A program made the translations under genes and the position numbers. From NCBI RefSeq assembly GCF_000511355.1, contig NC_023135.1, positions 4,080,901 through 4,144,900 on the forward strand: a stretch of 64,000 bases of DNA, read 5' to 3'. The stretch is from Leisingera methylohalidivorans DSM 14336. GTDB taxonomy: Bacteria > Pseudomonadota > Alphaproteobacteria > Rhodobacterales > Rhodobacteraceae. Below the pieces are notes generated by a model. It was given only the letters and a program-made list of their open reading frames with translations, was not told where the DNA came from and did not search any database. This document shows positions 17,549-25,512 of the stretch, piece by piece. How positions within the stretch are numbered: the first letter of the stretch is position 1; each line of letters opens with the position of its first letter.

Positions 17549-18649
17549 TTGGCTGATGCGTCAAACGTCGATGCGTTCGTTGAATTCGAACGCGTCCAAA
17601 AGAGCTATGACGGCGAAAATCTCGTTGTCAAAGACCTCAACCTCACAATGCCCAGGGGCGAGTTTCTGACTATGCTCGGCCCGTCCGGTTCGGGCAAAAC
17701 CACCTGCCTGATGATGCTGGCAGGATTTGAAACCGCCACCCATGGCGACATTCGCCTTGGCGGAACGTCGATCAACAACATCCCGCCGCACAAGCGTGGC
17801 ATCGGTATGGTGTTCCAGAACTATGCGCTGTTTCCGCATATGACGATTGCGGAAAACCTGTCGTTCCCGCTGGAAGTCCGCAAAATGGGCAAGTCCGAGC
17901 GTGAAGCCAAGGTGAAGCGGGCGCTGGACATGGTTGAAATGGGCGCCTTTGGCGGCCGCCGCCCGTCGCAGTTGTCTGGCGGCCAGCAGCAGCGGGTCGC
18001 CCTGGCCCGCGCGCTGGTGTTTGAACCGGAACTGGTTCTGATGGACGAGCCGCTGGGCGCGCTTGATAAGCAGCTGCGCGAAAAGATGCAGTTCGAAATC
18101 ACCCATCTGGCGCACAGCCTGGGGATTACTGTGGTCTACGTGACCCACGACCAGACTGAAGCGCTGACGATGTCGGACCGTGTCGCTGTGTTTGACGATG
18201 GCCGGATCCAGCAGATTGCTCCGCCGGACCAGCTGTATGAAAGCCCGGAAAACAGCTTTGTTGCCCAGTTCATCGGTGAAAACAACACGCTGGAAGGCAC
18301 CGTCAAGGAAATCAACAACGGTATCGCCCTGGTGCAGCTTGACGATGGCGGACTGATTGACTGCAAGCCGGTCAACGTGTCCCGCCCCGGCGAGCGCACC
18401 CGTGTGTCGATCCGCCCCGAACGGGTGGAATACAACAAGGAACGCCTGCAGGAAGGTGTTCATACGCTTAAGGCGGAAGTTCTGGAGTTCATCTATATGG
18501 GCGACATCTTCCGCACCCGTCTGCGGGTGGCCGGCAATGATGAGTTCATCATCAAAACCCGGAATGCCCCGGACCAAGTCCGTCTTCAGCCCGGTCAGCA
18601 GATTGAAATCGGCTGGCTGCCGGAAGACTGCCGCGCGCTGGACGCCTGA
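17549..18649 (+). CDS. Second polyamine-type ABC transporter ATPase
   Basis: A 366-residue PotA homologue. Walker A GPSGSGKT is at residues 44-51, the Q-loop at about 90, LSGGQ at 142-146 and Walker B VLMDEP at about 163-168. A TOBE domain occupies the last 90 residues. The start is TTG at 17549 with GGGGAG ahead; it gives MADASNVDAF. It heads a four-gene operon (ATPase, binding protein, two permeases). The gene order differs from the first pot operon, so the two are paralogous systems rather than a recent tandem duplication. Confidence 0.88.
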   Translation: MADASNVDAFVEFERVQKSYDGENLVVKDLNLTMPRGEFLTMLGPSGSGKTTCLMMLAGFETATHGDIRLGGTSINNIPPHKRGIGMVFQNYALFPHMTIAENLSFPLEVRKMGKSEREAKVKRALDMVEMGAFGGRRPSQLSGGQQQRVALARALVFEPELVLMDEPLGALDKQLREKMQFEITHLAHSLGITVVYVTHDQTEALTMSDRVAVFDDGRIQQIAPPDQLYESPENSFVAQFIGENNTLEGTVKEINNGIALVQLDDGGLIDCKPVNVSRPGERTRVSIRPERVEYNKERLQEGVHTLKAEVLEFIYMGDIFRTRLRVAGNDEFIIKTRNAPDQVRLQPGQQIEIGWLPEDCRALDA

Positions 18650-18664
18650 TCCGCACGCGCAAAA

Positions 18665-18689
18665 CCCCCGGCGGACGAATGACCGGGGG
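18665..18689 (+). terminator. Intercistronic hairpin before the binding-protein gene
   Basis: A 7-bp stem (CCCCCGG with CCGGGGG, 11-base loop) lies between the ATPase and binding-protein genes and has no T-run. It is a likely processing or attenuation site. Confidence 0.4.
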
Positions 18690-18728
18690 ATTCTCACGTC
18701 TGTGAATTTCAACAAGGAGAGACACTCT

Positions 18729-19829
18729 ATGAAAATCAGCAAACTGTCTGCACTGGCGGTGACCACTGCGCTTTGCGCCCCTTCGGCCTTTGCCGAAGAA
18801 ATGGCCAATGAGCTGACACTGGTATCCTGGGGCGGTGCCTATCAGGCCAGCCAGCAGAAAGCCTATGTGGAACCCTATCTGGCCCAAAATCCCGGCGTTA
18901 AGGTGATCTGGGACGAAAGCTCTGCTGAGGCTGTGGCCAAGATCCGCGCCATGAACGAAGCCGGCAATGTGACCTGGGACCTGGTAGACGCTGTGGCCTC
19001 CGACTCGATGCGCTTGTGCGATGAAGGCCTGGCCGAAGAAATCAACCATGACGAAGATTTGGCCGCCGCGCCCGATGGCACCCCGGCCTCCGAAGACTTC
19101 GGCGATCTGATCGTCAGCGACTGCTTTGTGCCGCAGATCGTCTATTCGACCACATTCGGCTACCGCACCGATCTGATCGACAAGCCGGAAACTGTCTGCG
19201 CCATCTTCGATACCGAAAAGTATCCGGGCAAGCGCTCGCTGCAGAAACGCCCGATCGACAACTTGGAATGGGCGCTCTATTGCGACGGCGTGGCGAAGGA
19301 TGAAATCTACGATGTTCTCGGCACCGACGAAGGTGTGGAGCGTGCGCTGGCCAAACTCGGCAGCATCAAGGATCAGGTCGTCTGGTGGACTGCCGGCGCG
19401 GAAACCCCGCAGCTGCTGGCGGACGGCGAAGTGGTGATGGGCTCGACCTACAACGGCCGTCTGTTCTCGGCAATTGCCGAACAGGACCAGCCGATCGGTA
19501 TGCTCTGGGACATGCAGTCCTTTGATCTGGATGGCTGGGTCGTTCCGGCCGGTCTGCCTGCAGACCGCAAGGCGCGCGTGATGGACTTCCTGAAGTTTGC
19601 GACCGACACTCAGCGTCTGGCTGATCAGGCCGCTTACATCTCCTATGGCCCGGCCCGTGCATCCTCGGCACCGCTGGTTGGCAAGCACGCTGAACTGGGC
19701 ATCGATATGGCCCCGCATATGCCGACTGACCCGGCTAATGCAGGCAACGTGCATGTCTATGACTACGAATGGTGGGCAGACAACCGCGATGACCTGAACG
19801 CAAAGTTCCAGGCATGGCTGGCTAAGTAA
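18729..19829 (+). CDS. Periplasmic solute-binding protein of the second polyamine-type transporter
   Basis: This 366-residue protein has a clear signal peptide (MKISKLSALAVTTALCAPSA, cut after AFA at 22). The mature start is ANELTLVSWGGAYQASQQKA, the PotD/PotF-like class II binding fold with the SWGGAY motif found in opine/spermidine/GABA-type binders of alphaproteobacteria. The start at 18729 has AAGGAGAG ahead of it. The motif is shared with proteins for several amines, so the substrate may be putrescine, spermidine or an amine-containing amino acid. Confidence 0.85.
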   Translation: MKISKLSALAVTTALCAPSAFAEEMANELTLVSWGGAYQASQQKAYVEPYLAQNPGVKVIWDESSAEAVAKIRAMNEAGNVTWDLVDAVASDSMRLCDEGLAEEINHDEDLAAAPDGTPASEDFGDLIVSDCFVPQIVYSTTFGYRTDLIDKPETVCAIFDTEKYPGKRSLQKRPIDNLEWALYCDGVAKDEIYDVLGTDEGVERALAKLGSIKDQVVWWTAGAETPQLLADGEVVMGSTYNGRLFSAIAEQDQPIGMLWDMQSFDLDGWVVPAGLPADRKARVMDFLKFATDTQRLADQAAYISYGPARASSAPLVGKHAELGIDMAPHMPTDPANAGNVHVYDYEWWADNRDDLNAKFQAWLAK

Positions 19830-19849
19830 TCTGACCGACACCTGATGCT

Positions 19850-19880
19850 GCGGGGGGCCTGACTTGACCGGGCCCCCCGC
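19850..19880 (+). terminator. Intercistronic hairpin after the binding-protein gene
   Basis: A perfect 10-bp stem (GCGGGGGGCC with GGCCCCCCGC, 11-base loop) is followed by an A-run, not a T-run. It mirrors the hairpin behind potF and probably protects the binding-protein mRNA. Confidence 0.5.
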
Positions 19881-19911
19881 CCACAAAAAAATAAGACCCG
19901 ACGGGAACCCA

Positions 19912-21183
19912 ATGAGTGATATTACCCAATCCGGCCCGGTGCTGGCCGCCGACGGCAGGCCGCTCAAGCGCAGTCTGGCGCGTGCACTGCGCATGCAGAA
20001 GCTGCGCGCACTGCTGCTGATCGCGCCGCTCTTGCTGTTCATCCTAGTGACATTCATCCTCCCGGTGGCGGACATGCTGTTCCGGTCGGTAGAGAACCGG
20101 ATTGTCCAGGATACATTACCACGCACGGTTGAGGTACTGGCTGACTGGGACCCTGCATCGGGTCAACTGCCGGAGGAGGCAGCTTTTGCCGCTTTGGCCG
20201 CCGACCTTAAAGACGCGGCTAATGTGAAAACCCACACCAAAGTTGCCAAGCGTCTTAACTATGAAAACCCGGGTCTCTCATCTGTATTCCGCAAGTCCGG
20301 CCGCAAGGTCAAGAATTGGGATATCGCAAACGACGGCCCCTTCCGCGAAAAACTGATCGATCTCAACGACGGCTGGGGCGATGTCGAGCTTTGGCGGACG
20401 ATCAAGACTTATTCCAGCAGCTTCACGTCCGGCTACTTCCTGAACGCCGTCGATATGCGGCTGGGGGCTGATGGCCCCGAGATCCGGCCGGAAAATGAAC
20501 GGATCTACAATACCATGCTGATCCGGACCATGCGGATGTCTCTGATCATCACCTTCAGCTGCATCCTTTTGGGGTATCCGGTTGCCTGGATCCTGGCGAA
20601 CCTGCCGGCCCGAAAGGCAAACCTGCTGATGATCCTGGTGCTGCTGCCGTTCTGGACATCGCTTCTGGTGCGGACCTCTGCGTGGAAAATCCTGTTGCAG
20701 CAGCAGGGGGTTATCAACGATACACTGGTCTGGATCGGGCTTGTGGATGACGCCAACCGATTGGTTCTCATCAACAACGAGCTGGGCACCATTATTGCGA
20801 TGACCCATATCCTGCTGCCCTTCATGATCCTGCCGATGTACTCGGTGATGCAGACCATCAACCCGACATATCTCCGCGCCGCCAAATCCTTGGGGGCCAC
20901 GGACTGGACGGCGTTCTGGCGCGTCTACTTTCCGCAAACCGTGCCGGGAATCGGCGCCGGGTCGATCCTCGTCTTCATCCTGGCTGTGGGCTACTACATC
21001 ACCCCGGCCCTGGTTGGCGGCACCAAGGGCACCTTTATCTCGAACCTTATCGCCTACCACATCTCGACTTCGGGCAACTGGGGTTTGGGCGCGGCACTGG
21101 GCGCAATCCTTCTGGCGGTGGTTCTGGCCCTTTACTGGGTCTACGACAAGATCGTCGGCATCGACAACGTGAAGCTGGGGTAA
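19912..21183 (+). CDS. Second polyamine-type ABC permease with long periplasmic insert
   Basis: This is a 423-residue PotB-type permease. Membrane segment 1 (about 32-52, LRALLLIAPLLLFILVTFIL) is followed by about 140 residues without membrane character. TM2 resumes near residue 200 (RTMRMSLIITFSCILLGYPV). The EAA loop YLRAAKSLGATDWTAFWRVY is near residue 320. A standard PotB is about 290 residues, so the insert is the notable feature; similar long forms are known in alphaproteobacteria. The start at 19912 is preferred; a longer reading frame adds 16 hydrophilic residues. It pairs with the next gene. Confidence 0.85.
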   Translation: MSDITQSGPVLAADGRPLKRSLARALRMQKLRALLLIAPLLLFILVTFILPVADMLFRSVENRIVQDTLPRTVEVLADWDPASGQLPEEAAFAALAADLKDAANVKTHTKVAKRLNYENPGLSSVFRKSGRKVKNWDIANDGPFREKLIDLNDGWGDVELWRTIKTYSSSFTSGYFLNAVDMRLGADGPEIRPENERIYNTMLIRTMRMSLIITFSCILLGYPVAWILANLPARKANLLMILVLLPFWTSLLVRTSAWKILLQQQGVINDTLVWIGLVDDANRLVLINNELGTIIAMTHILLPFMILPMYSVMQTINPTYLRAAKSLGATDWTAFWRVYFPQTVPGIGAGSILVFILAVGYYITPALVGGTKGTFISNLIAYHISTSGNWGLGAALGAILLAVVLALYWVYDKIVGIDNVKLG

Positions 21184-21188
21184 CGGAC

Positions 21189-22043
21189 ATGAGTGCACTT
21201 CCTCCTTATGCAACCACCGGCCAGCGTGCTTGGTACTATTCCTTCCGGGTCATCTGCGGATTGGTGTTCTTCTTTCTGATCGCGCCGATCGTGGTGATCA
21301 TTCCGCTCAGCTTCAACGCGCAGGACTTCTTCACCTTCACGCCTGAAATGCTGCGGCTGGATCCCGAAGGATACTCGCTGAAGCACTACCGCGACTTCTT
21401 CAGCAATGACTCCTGGCAGTCCGCGATGTGGAACTCGCTGAAGATCGCGCCGATGGCGACTATTGTTTCGGTGACCTTCGGAACATTGGCAGCGATCGGA
21501 CTCAGCCAGCCGCATGTCCCCTTCCGCCGGGCGATCATGGCGATTCTGATCTCGCCAATGATTGTGCCGCTGATCATCTCTGCAGCCGGCATGTACTTCT
21601 TCTACAGCCGTATTGGCTTGCAGGGCACATACATCGGCGTGGTGCTGGCACATGCGGCGCTGGGCATCCCCTTCGTGATCATCACGGTGACAGCAACCTT
21701 GGTCGGCTTTGACCGGTCGCTCACCCGGGCTGCGGCCAACATGGGCGCGGATCCGGTCACCACCTTCTTCAGGGTGCAGATGCCGCTGATCCTGCCCGGG
21801 GTGATTTCGGGCGGCCTGTTTGCCTTCATCACCTCTTTTGACGAGGTCGTCGTCGTGCTCTTTGTTGGTTCTGCCGGGCAGAAGACGTTGCCTTGGCAGA
21901 TGTTCATCGGCTTGCGGGAGCAGATTTCGCCAACCATTCTGGCTGTGGCGACGCTGCTGGTGGCGATCTCCATCATGCTGCTGGCTACGGTGGAAATGCT
22001 GCGCCGCCGCTCAGAGCGTTTGCGCGGCATGTCGCCCAGCTGA
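21189..22043 (+). CDS. Second polyamine-type ABC permease (PotC-like)
   Basis: This 284-residue permease has six membrane segments, the first near residues 18-40 (VICGLVFFFLIAPIVVIIPL). The EAA loop is LTRAAANMGADPVTTFFRVQ followed by MPLILPGVISGGLFAF, as in PotC/PotI. It starts 5 bp after the preceding permease and ends the operon; a strong terminator begins 27 bp later. Confidence 0.87.
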   Translation: MSALPPYATTGQRAWYYSFRVICGLVFFFLIAPIVVIIPLSFNAQDFFTFTPEMLRLDPEGYSLKHYRDFFSNDSWQSAMWNSLKIAPMATIVSVTFGTLAAIGLSQPHVPFRRAIMAILISPMIVPLIISAAGMYFFYSRIGLQGTYIGVVLAHAALGIPFVIITVTATLVGFDRSLTRAAANMGADPVTTFFRVQMPLILPGVISGGLFAFITSFDEVVVVLFVGSAGQKTLPWQMFIGLREQISPTILAVATLLVAISIMLLATVEMLRRRSERLRGMSPS

Positions 22044-22070
22044 TCAATCCGCAGAAAACTAAATAAAAAA

Positions 22071-22093
22071 GGCCCCGATCCGGGGCCTTTTTT
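22071..22093 (+). terminator. Bidirectional terminator after the second pot operon
   Basis: A 7-bp stem (GGCCCCG with CGGGGCC, loop ATC) is flanked by AAAAAA on the left and TTTTTT on the right. It can serve both the plus-strand pot operon and the convergent transglycosylase gene. Confidence 0.88.
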
Positions 22094-22155
22094 CTTTCCG
22101 GGAATACTCCAGGGGTGATTTGGCCGTAAGGCCAAAGTGGCGGGGCGGCCGCCTC
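22094..22155 (-). repeat. Interspersed intergenic repeat, copy C
   Basis: Read on the minus strand it contains GGGGCGGCCGCCCC, GGCCTTACGGCC and CACCCCTGGAGTATT. The same ordered blocks occur at 35645-35705, 53881-53940 and 59304-59370. It lies in a convergent gap. Confidence 0.6.
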
Positions 22156-22164
22156 AAAACGTTG

Positions 22165-23505
22165 TCACCGCAGCTTTTGCAACAGCTGCAGGGACGCATA
22201 GCCGTCCGGGGTCAATCCTTTGGCAACCTGAAAGGCGCGCACGGCGCCGATGGTCTTTGGTCCGATTTTGCCATCAATGCCATCAGTGTCGAAACCCGCC
22301 TGGGTCAGCCGCTGCTGCATTTCTTCCCGCTCGGACAGGGTCAGAGCCCGGTCGCCGCGCGGCCAGCTGCCGTGGATCGGAGCGCCGCCCTTGATCCGGT
22401 CCGCCAGGTGACCGACACCGATCACATAGGCATCCGCCGTGTTGTAGCGTTCCAGAACGGCGAAATTTCCAAAGATCATAAAGGCAGCCCCGGCACTGCC
22501 GGCGGGCAGCAGGATCGCTGCGGGACCATGATCTGCCACCGGGCGCCCGTCCAGTCCCTTGATGCCAAGCGCGGCCCACTCCGAAGGCGGCTTCTCGATT
22601 TCCCGATCCGCCAGTGTGTAGTCAAATCCTTCGGGCAGGGAGACTTCCACACCCCAGGGCTGCCCCTTCACCCAGCCGAACTTCTTAAGATAAGCCGCGG
22701 TTGAGGCCAGCGCATCAGCCGGGTTGTCCGACCAGATATCGCGCTTGCCATCGCCGGTGAAATCCACGGCGTAATCCAGGTAGGACGTCGGGATGAACTG
22801 GGTGTGCCCCATGGCGCCGGCCCAGCTGCCGGTCATCTTGCGGGCGGCGACATCGCCGGCCTGCAGGATCTTCAGCGCCGCGACCAGCTGGCCCTCGAAG
22901 AATGCCCCGCGCCGCCCGTCGAAGGCCAGCGTCGCCAGGGACCGAACCACATCCATCTTGCCACGGAACGTGCCATAGCTGCTTTCCAGCCCCCAGATCG
23001 CCACCACGATCTCTTTTTCGACGCCATATGCCGATTCGATCTGATCCAGCCGGGCACGCTGTGCCTGCATCGCCGCCTTGCCGTTTTTAACCCGCAGGTC
23101 CGAGACGGCGCTGTCCAGGTAGTCCCAGATCGTCTTGGTGAACTCCGACTGGTTGCGGTCGCGGCGGATTACCTCAGCATCATAGCTGACCCCGGAAAAC
23201 GCACTGTCCAGCACCGGCGCGCTGACCCCCTGCGAAATTGCCCGGTCACGGAACGCCTTGATCCAGCCTTGAAAGTTCAGGTCCGCAGCGGCAAGCTCCG
23301 GCTCCAGGGGGGGAGGAACCGCTGGCCTTGCTGCGGGTCTCAGGGCAGTGGCCACAGCCAATTGAATGCCTTCACCTTGCCCCCCATGATCAAAAAGCAC
23401 AGGACGCTGGGCGGGTCTCAGGGAACTGTCCGGTGCGGCTTCTGCCGCCATTGCGCCGCCTGCTACCAGGGACGCTGCAAGCCATCTGCGCATGATGCAC
23501 CTCAT
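22165..23505 (-). CDS. Lytic murein transglycosylase (MltB type)
   Basis: This exported 446-residue enzyme has a signal peptide (MRRWLAASLVAGGAMAAEAA). The SLT_2 domain holds FQGWIKAFRDRAISQGVSAP, and the catalytic Glu is at about residue 174 in AIWGLESSYGTFRG. GAMGHTQFIPTSYLDYAVDF follows. The last 60 residues are a peptidoglycan-binding domain (QRLTQAGFDTDGIDGKIGPK). It cuts the MurNAc-GlcNAc bond with formation of the 1,6-anhydro ring in the periplasm. The ATG at 23505 has GGGAG eight bases away; GTG 23511 and ATG 23493 are alternatives. The gene stands alone between repeat C and a WYL regulator. Confidence 0.9.
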   Translation of the reverse strand: MRCIMRRWLAASLVAGGAMAAEAAPDSSLRPAQRPVLFDHGGQGEGIQLAVATALRPAARPAVPPPLEPELAAADLNFQGWIKAFRDRAISQGVSAPVLDSAFSGVSYDAEVIRRDRNQSEFTKTIWDYLDSAVSDLRVKNGKAAMQAQRARLDQIESAYGVEKEIVVAIWGLESSYGTFRGKMDVVRSLATLAFDGRRGAFFEGQLVAALKILQAGDVAARKMTGSWAGAMGHTQFIPTSYLDYAVDFTGDGKRDIWSDNPADALASTAAYLKKFGWVKGQPWGVEVSLPEGFDYTLADREIEKPPSEWAALGIKGLDGRPVADHGPAAILLPAGSAGAAFMIFGNFAVLERYNTADAYVIGVGHLADRIKGGAPIHGSWPRGDRALTLSEREEMQQRLTQAGFDTDGIDGKIGPKTIGAVRAFQVAKGLTPDGYASLQLLQKLR

Positions 23506-23554
23506 TATCACTGCTCCCTTTCAGTCTAACCGAGGTGCGGTTCTGGTAAAGAGG

Positions 23555-24271
23555 TCAGTCCTTGCATGTGCGGCGGGCCGCCTGCCGGTGTTCGTGGCGG
23601 AACTGCTCCAGCGCGTCCCGCAGCATCGGCACCCGGTGCGGACGGAAGCTTTGCTCTGTGATCTGCAACCCCTGCATTCGGTCCAGCCGGAACACACGGA
23701 TGGCTTCACGCAGGCAGCACCAGGCAATCAGCACGGTTGAGCGGTCGAAATAGACGACACTCAGCGGTTTTACCTGCCGCTCGGTCACCGCGCCATGCCC
23801 GTCAGTATAGCCAAAGCGCACCTCCACCTCGTCCCAGGTGGCCTGGCGCAACTCCTGCGCTGAAATTGCGGGCGGGATAGGCCGGTCAAACCGGTAGGGT
23901 GCCAGCACCGCGTGGCGCAACCGGTGCGCCTGCCGCTGCGGCAGCCGCGCCTGCAGCTTGCGCAGCGCTTCCGAAGCCGCGGTGGCCAGTTCCGGATCGC
24001 CGATCTGCTCGACTTCGCGCAGGCCCAGCACCAGCGCTTCCAGTTCCGTATCGCGAAACCCCATCGGCGGCAGGGCGTTGTCCTCGATCAGGGTGAACCC
24101 ATAGCCCGCGGCGCCATCAATCACCGCGCCCATTTCGCGCAGGGTGGCAATATCACGATGGATGCTGCGGGCGGATACCCCTAATTCACCGCCCAGCCGC
24201 GCCGCGGTATGCGGGCCGGGGCCCAGGCGCAGGGCCTGCATCAGCTGAAAGAGTCGATGGGTACGGGACAT
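23555..24271 (-). CDS. YafY-type HTH/WYL transcriptional regulator
   Basis: This 238-residue protein has an N-terminal HTH_11 (RLFQLMQALRLGPGPHTAAR, then SARSIHRDIATLREMGAVID) and a C-terminal WYL domain (about 135-220) with VKPLSVVYFDRSTVLIAWCC. WYL proteins bind small ligands or nucleic acid and control divergent neighbours. It faces a glutathione S-transferase gene with 90 bp between them, in which a TGACA-N5-TGTCA palindrome lies. Regulation of the transferase and of itself is inferred. Confidence 0.85.
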   Translation of the reverse strand: MSRTHRLFQLMQALRLGPGPHTAARLGGELGVSARSIHRDIATLREMGAVIDGAAGYGFTLIEDNALPPMGFRDTELEALVLGLREVEQIGDPELATAASEALRKLQARLPQRQAHRLRHAVLAPYRFDRPIPPAISAQELRQATWDEVEVRFGYTDGHGAVTERQVKPLSVVYFDRSTVLIAWCCLREAIRVFRLDRMQGLQITEQSFRPHRVPMLRDALEQFRHEHRQAARRTCKD

Positions 24272-24293
24272 GTGTGATCATTCTATGGACTAG

Positions 24294-24308
24294 TGACATT
24301 AATTGTCA
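24294..24308. promoter_or_regulatory. Candidate operator of the WYL regulator
   Basis: TGACATTAATTGTCA is a 5-5-5 palindrome lying in the divergent gap 23 bp upstream of the regulator start. The size and position suit a dimeric HTH protein. Confidence 0.5.
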
Positions 24309-24360
24309 TCAGCAAGGTTTAGAGAAAGGCCTTATAAACGCAACGAACAGGTTTTCAGCA

Positions 24361-25059
24361 ATGCTTTCCCTCCTCACATTCCCGACCGGCTTCGGTTTGT
24401 TCAGCATCAGCCCTTTCTGCATTAAGTCCGCGATGATGCTGGAACTGTCCGGACAGCCATGGCAGCGCAGCGACCTCCTCGATCCCACTGAAATGCCACA
24501 CCGGAAACTGCCGGTACTGGAAACCCCGGAAGGCCAAATTGCCGACAGCGACGGCATCCGCGACTGGCTGGAAGCGCAGGGTGCCGATTTCGACACAGGG
24601 CTGGATGCGGCGTCCTGCGCCCAGGCGCGCGCTTGGGTGCGGCTGGCAGAATATCATCTGGGCCTGCATCTGCTGCAGATGCGTTGGAACGACGACACAG
24701 TCTGGCCGGAAGTGCGTGATCAGATCTTCCAGTCGGTTCCCGAACCCATGCGGGAAGAGATTAGCGCCCCGATCAGAAAAGGAGTCCAGGACGGGCTGCA
24801 CTGGCAGGGCGTCGCCCGGTTTAGCAATGCGGAGCGGTTGCGCCGACTTGAACAGGATCTGAAGGCCATCGCCGCGCTTGCCGCCAGACGCGGATTTCTG
24901 ATGAGCGGCAAGATCACCTCGGCAGATTTAAGCGTAGCGCCGTTTCTGATCTCCATGCTGCACACCTCTGAGGCTTCGGCGGTCAGCAAACGCTTGCGAG
25001 AGGACAAGGTTCTGTGCGCCTATTTGAGCCGTGTGTTCGAAATGGTGCCCTTGCCATGA
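24361..25059 (+). CDS. Glutathione S-transferase family protein
   Basis: The 232-residue protein has an N-terminal thioredoxin-like domain: FSISPFCIKSAMMLELSGQP, with SPFC as the possible catalytic Ser/Cys pair, and PHRKLPVLETPEGQIADSDG carrying the cis-Pro and the Glu/Ser-Asp glutathione contact. A helical C-domain follows. The exact substrate is unknown. The chosen start at 24361 fits the family N-terminus; upstream in-frame starts would overlap the regulator promoter. It is followed at once, with ATGA overlap, by a DUF1801 gene, so the two form an operon facing a WYL regulator. Confidence 0.82.
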   Translation: MLSLLTFPTGFGLFSISPFCIKSAMMLELSGQPWQRSDLLDPTEMPHRKLPVLETPEGQIADSDGIRDWLEAQGADFDTGLDAASCAQARAWVRLAEYHLGLHLLQMRWNDDTVWPEVRDQIFQSVPEPMREEISAPIRKGVQDGLHWQGVARFSNAERLRRLEQDLKAIAALAARRGFLMSGKITSADLSVAPFLISMLHTSEASAVSKRLREDKVLCAYLSRVFEMVPLP

Positions 25060-25478
25060 AACCTGCCTATTCCTCCCCGGAGATTGAGGCCGCGTTTGCG
25101 GTCTTTGACCCGCTTGCGCGGGAGGGGCTGCTGCGGCTCCGGCAACTGATATTTAGAACAGCCGCCGAAACACCAGAAGCCGGGCGGGTGGAAGAAGTTC
25201 TGCGCTGGGGGCAGCCATCCTTCATAACGCCAGAAACCAAGACGGGTTCCGCCATCAGGCTGGGGGTTCCGAAGGGCGCGCGTTTTGCGCTGTTTGTGCA
25301 TTGCCAAAGCCGGCTGATCCCGGAGTTTGCCGCGGTCTTCCCGGCCTGGGACCGGTTTGAGGGCACCCGTGCAGTTCTGTTCGATGATCCTGCCGAGGTC
25401 GAACCCATTCGTCATGGCTGGCTGATTAAGCGCGCTTTGACGTACCGTATCCGGCCGCCGCTGGAGGTGCCGGCCTGA
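25056..25478 (+). CDS. DUF1801 (YdhG-like) domain protein
   Basis: This 140-residue cytoplasmic protein has the YdhG/DUF1801 core: LREGLLRLRQLI-like helix (LAREGLLRLRQLIFRTAAET), VEEVLRWGQPSFITPETKTG and a small beta sheet (SAIRLGVPKGARFALFVHCQ). The family has no agreed biochemical role. Its ATG overlaps the transferase stop by 4 bp, so it is translationally coupled. It is convergent with rnr; a palindrome between them may end both transcripts. Confidence 0.75.
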   Translation: MKPAYSSPEIEAAFAVFDPLAREGLLRLRQLIFRTAAETPEAGRVEEVLRWGQPSFITPETKTGSAIRLGVPKGARFALFVHCQSRLIPEFAAVFPAWDRFEGTRAVLFDDPAEVEPIRHGWLIKRALTYRIRPPLEVPA

Positions 25479-25489
25479 CACAATGCCCG

Positions 25490-25509
25490 GCTGTCCCCGC
25501 GGGGACAGC
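25490..25509. terminator. Perfect 20-bp palindrome between convergent genes
   Basis: GCTGTCCCCGCGGGGACAGC is fully self-complementary and lies 12 bp past the DUF1801 stop and 3 bp past the rnr stop. It would fold in either transcript. No T-run follows, so it may act with Rho or be a protein site. Confidence 0.5.
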
Positions 25510-25512
25510 TGC

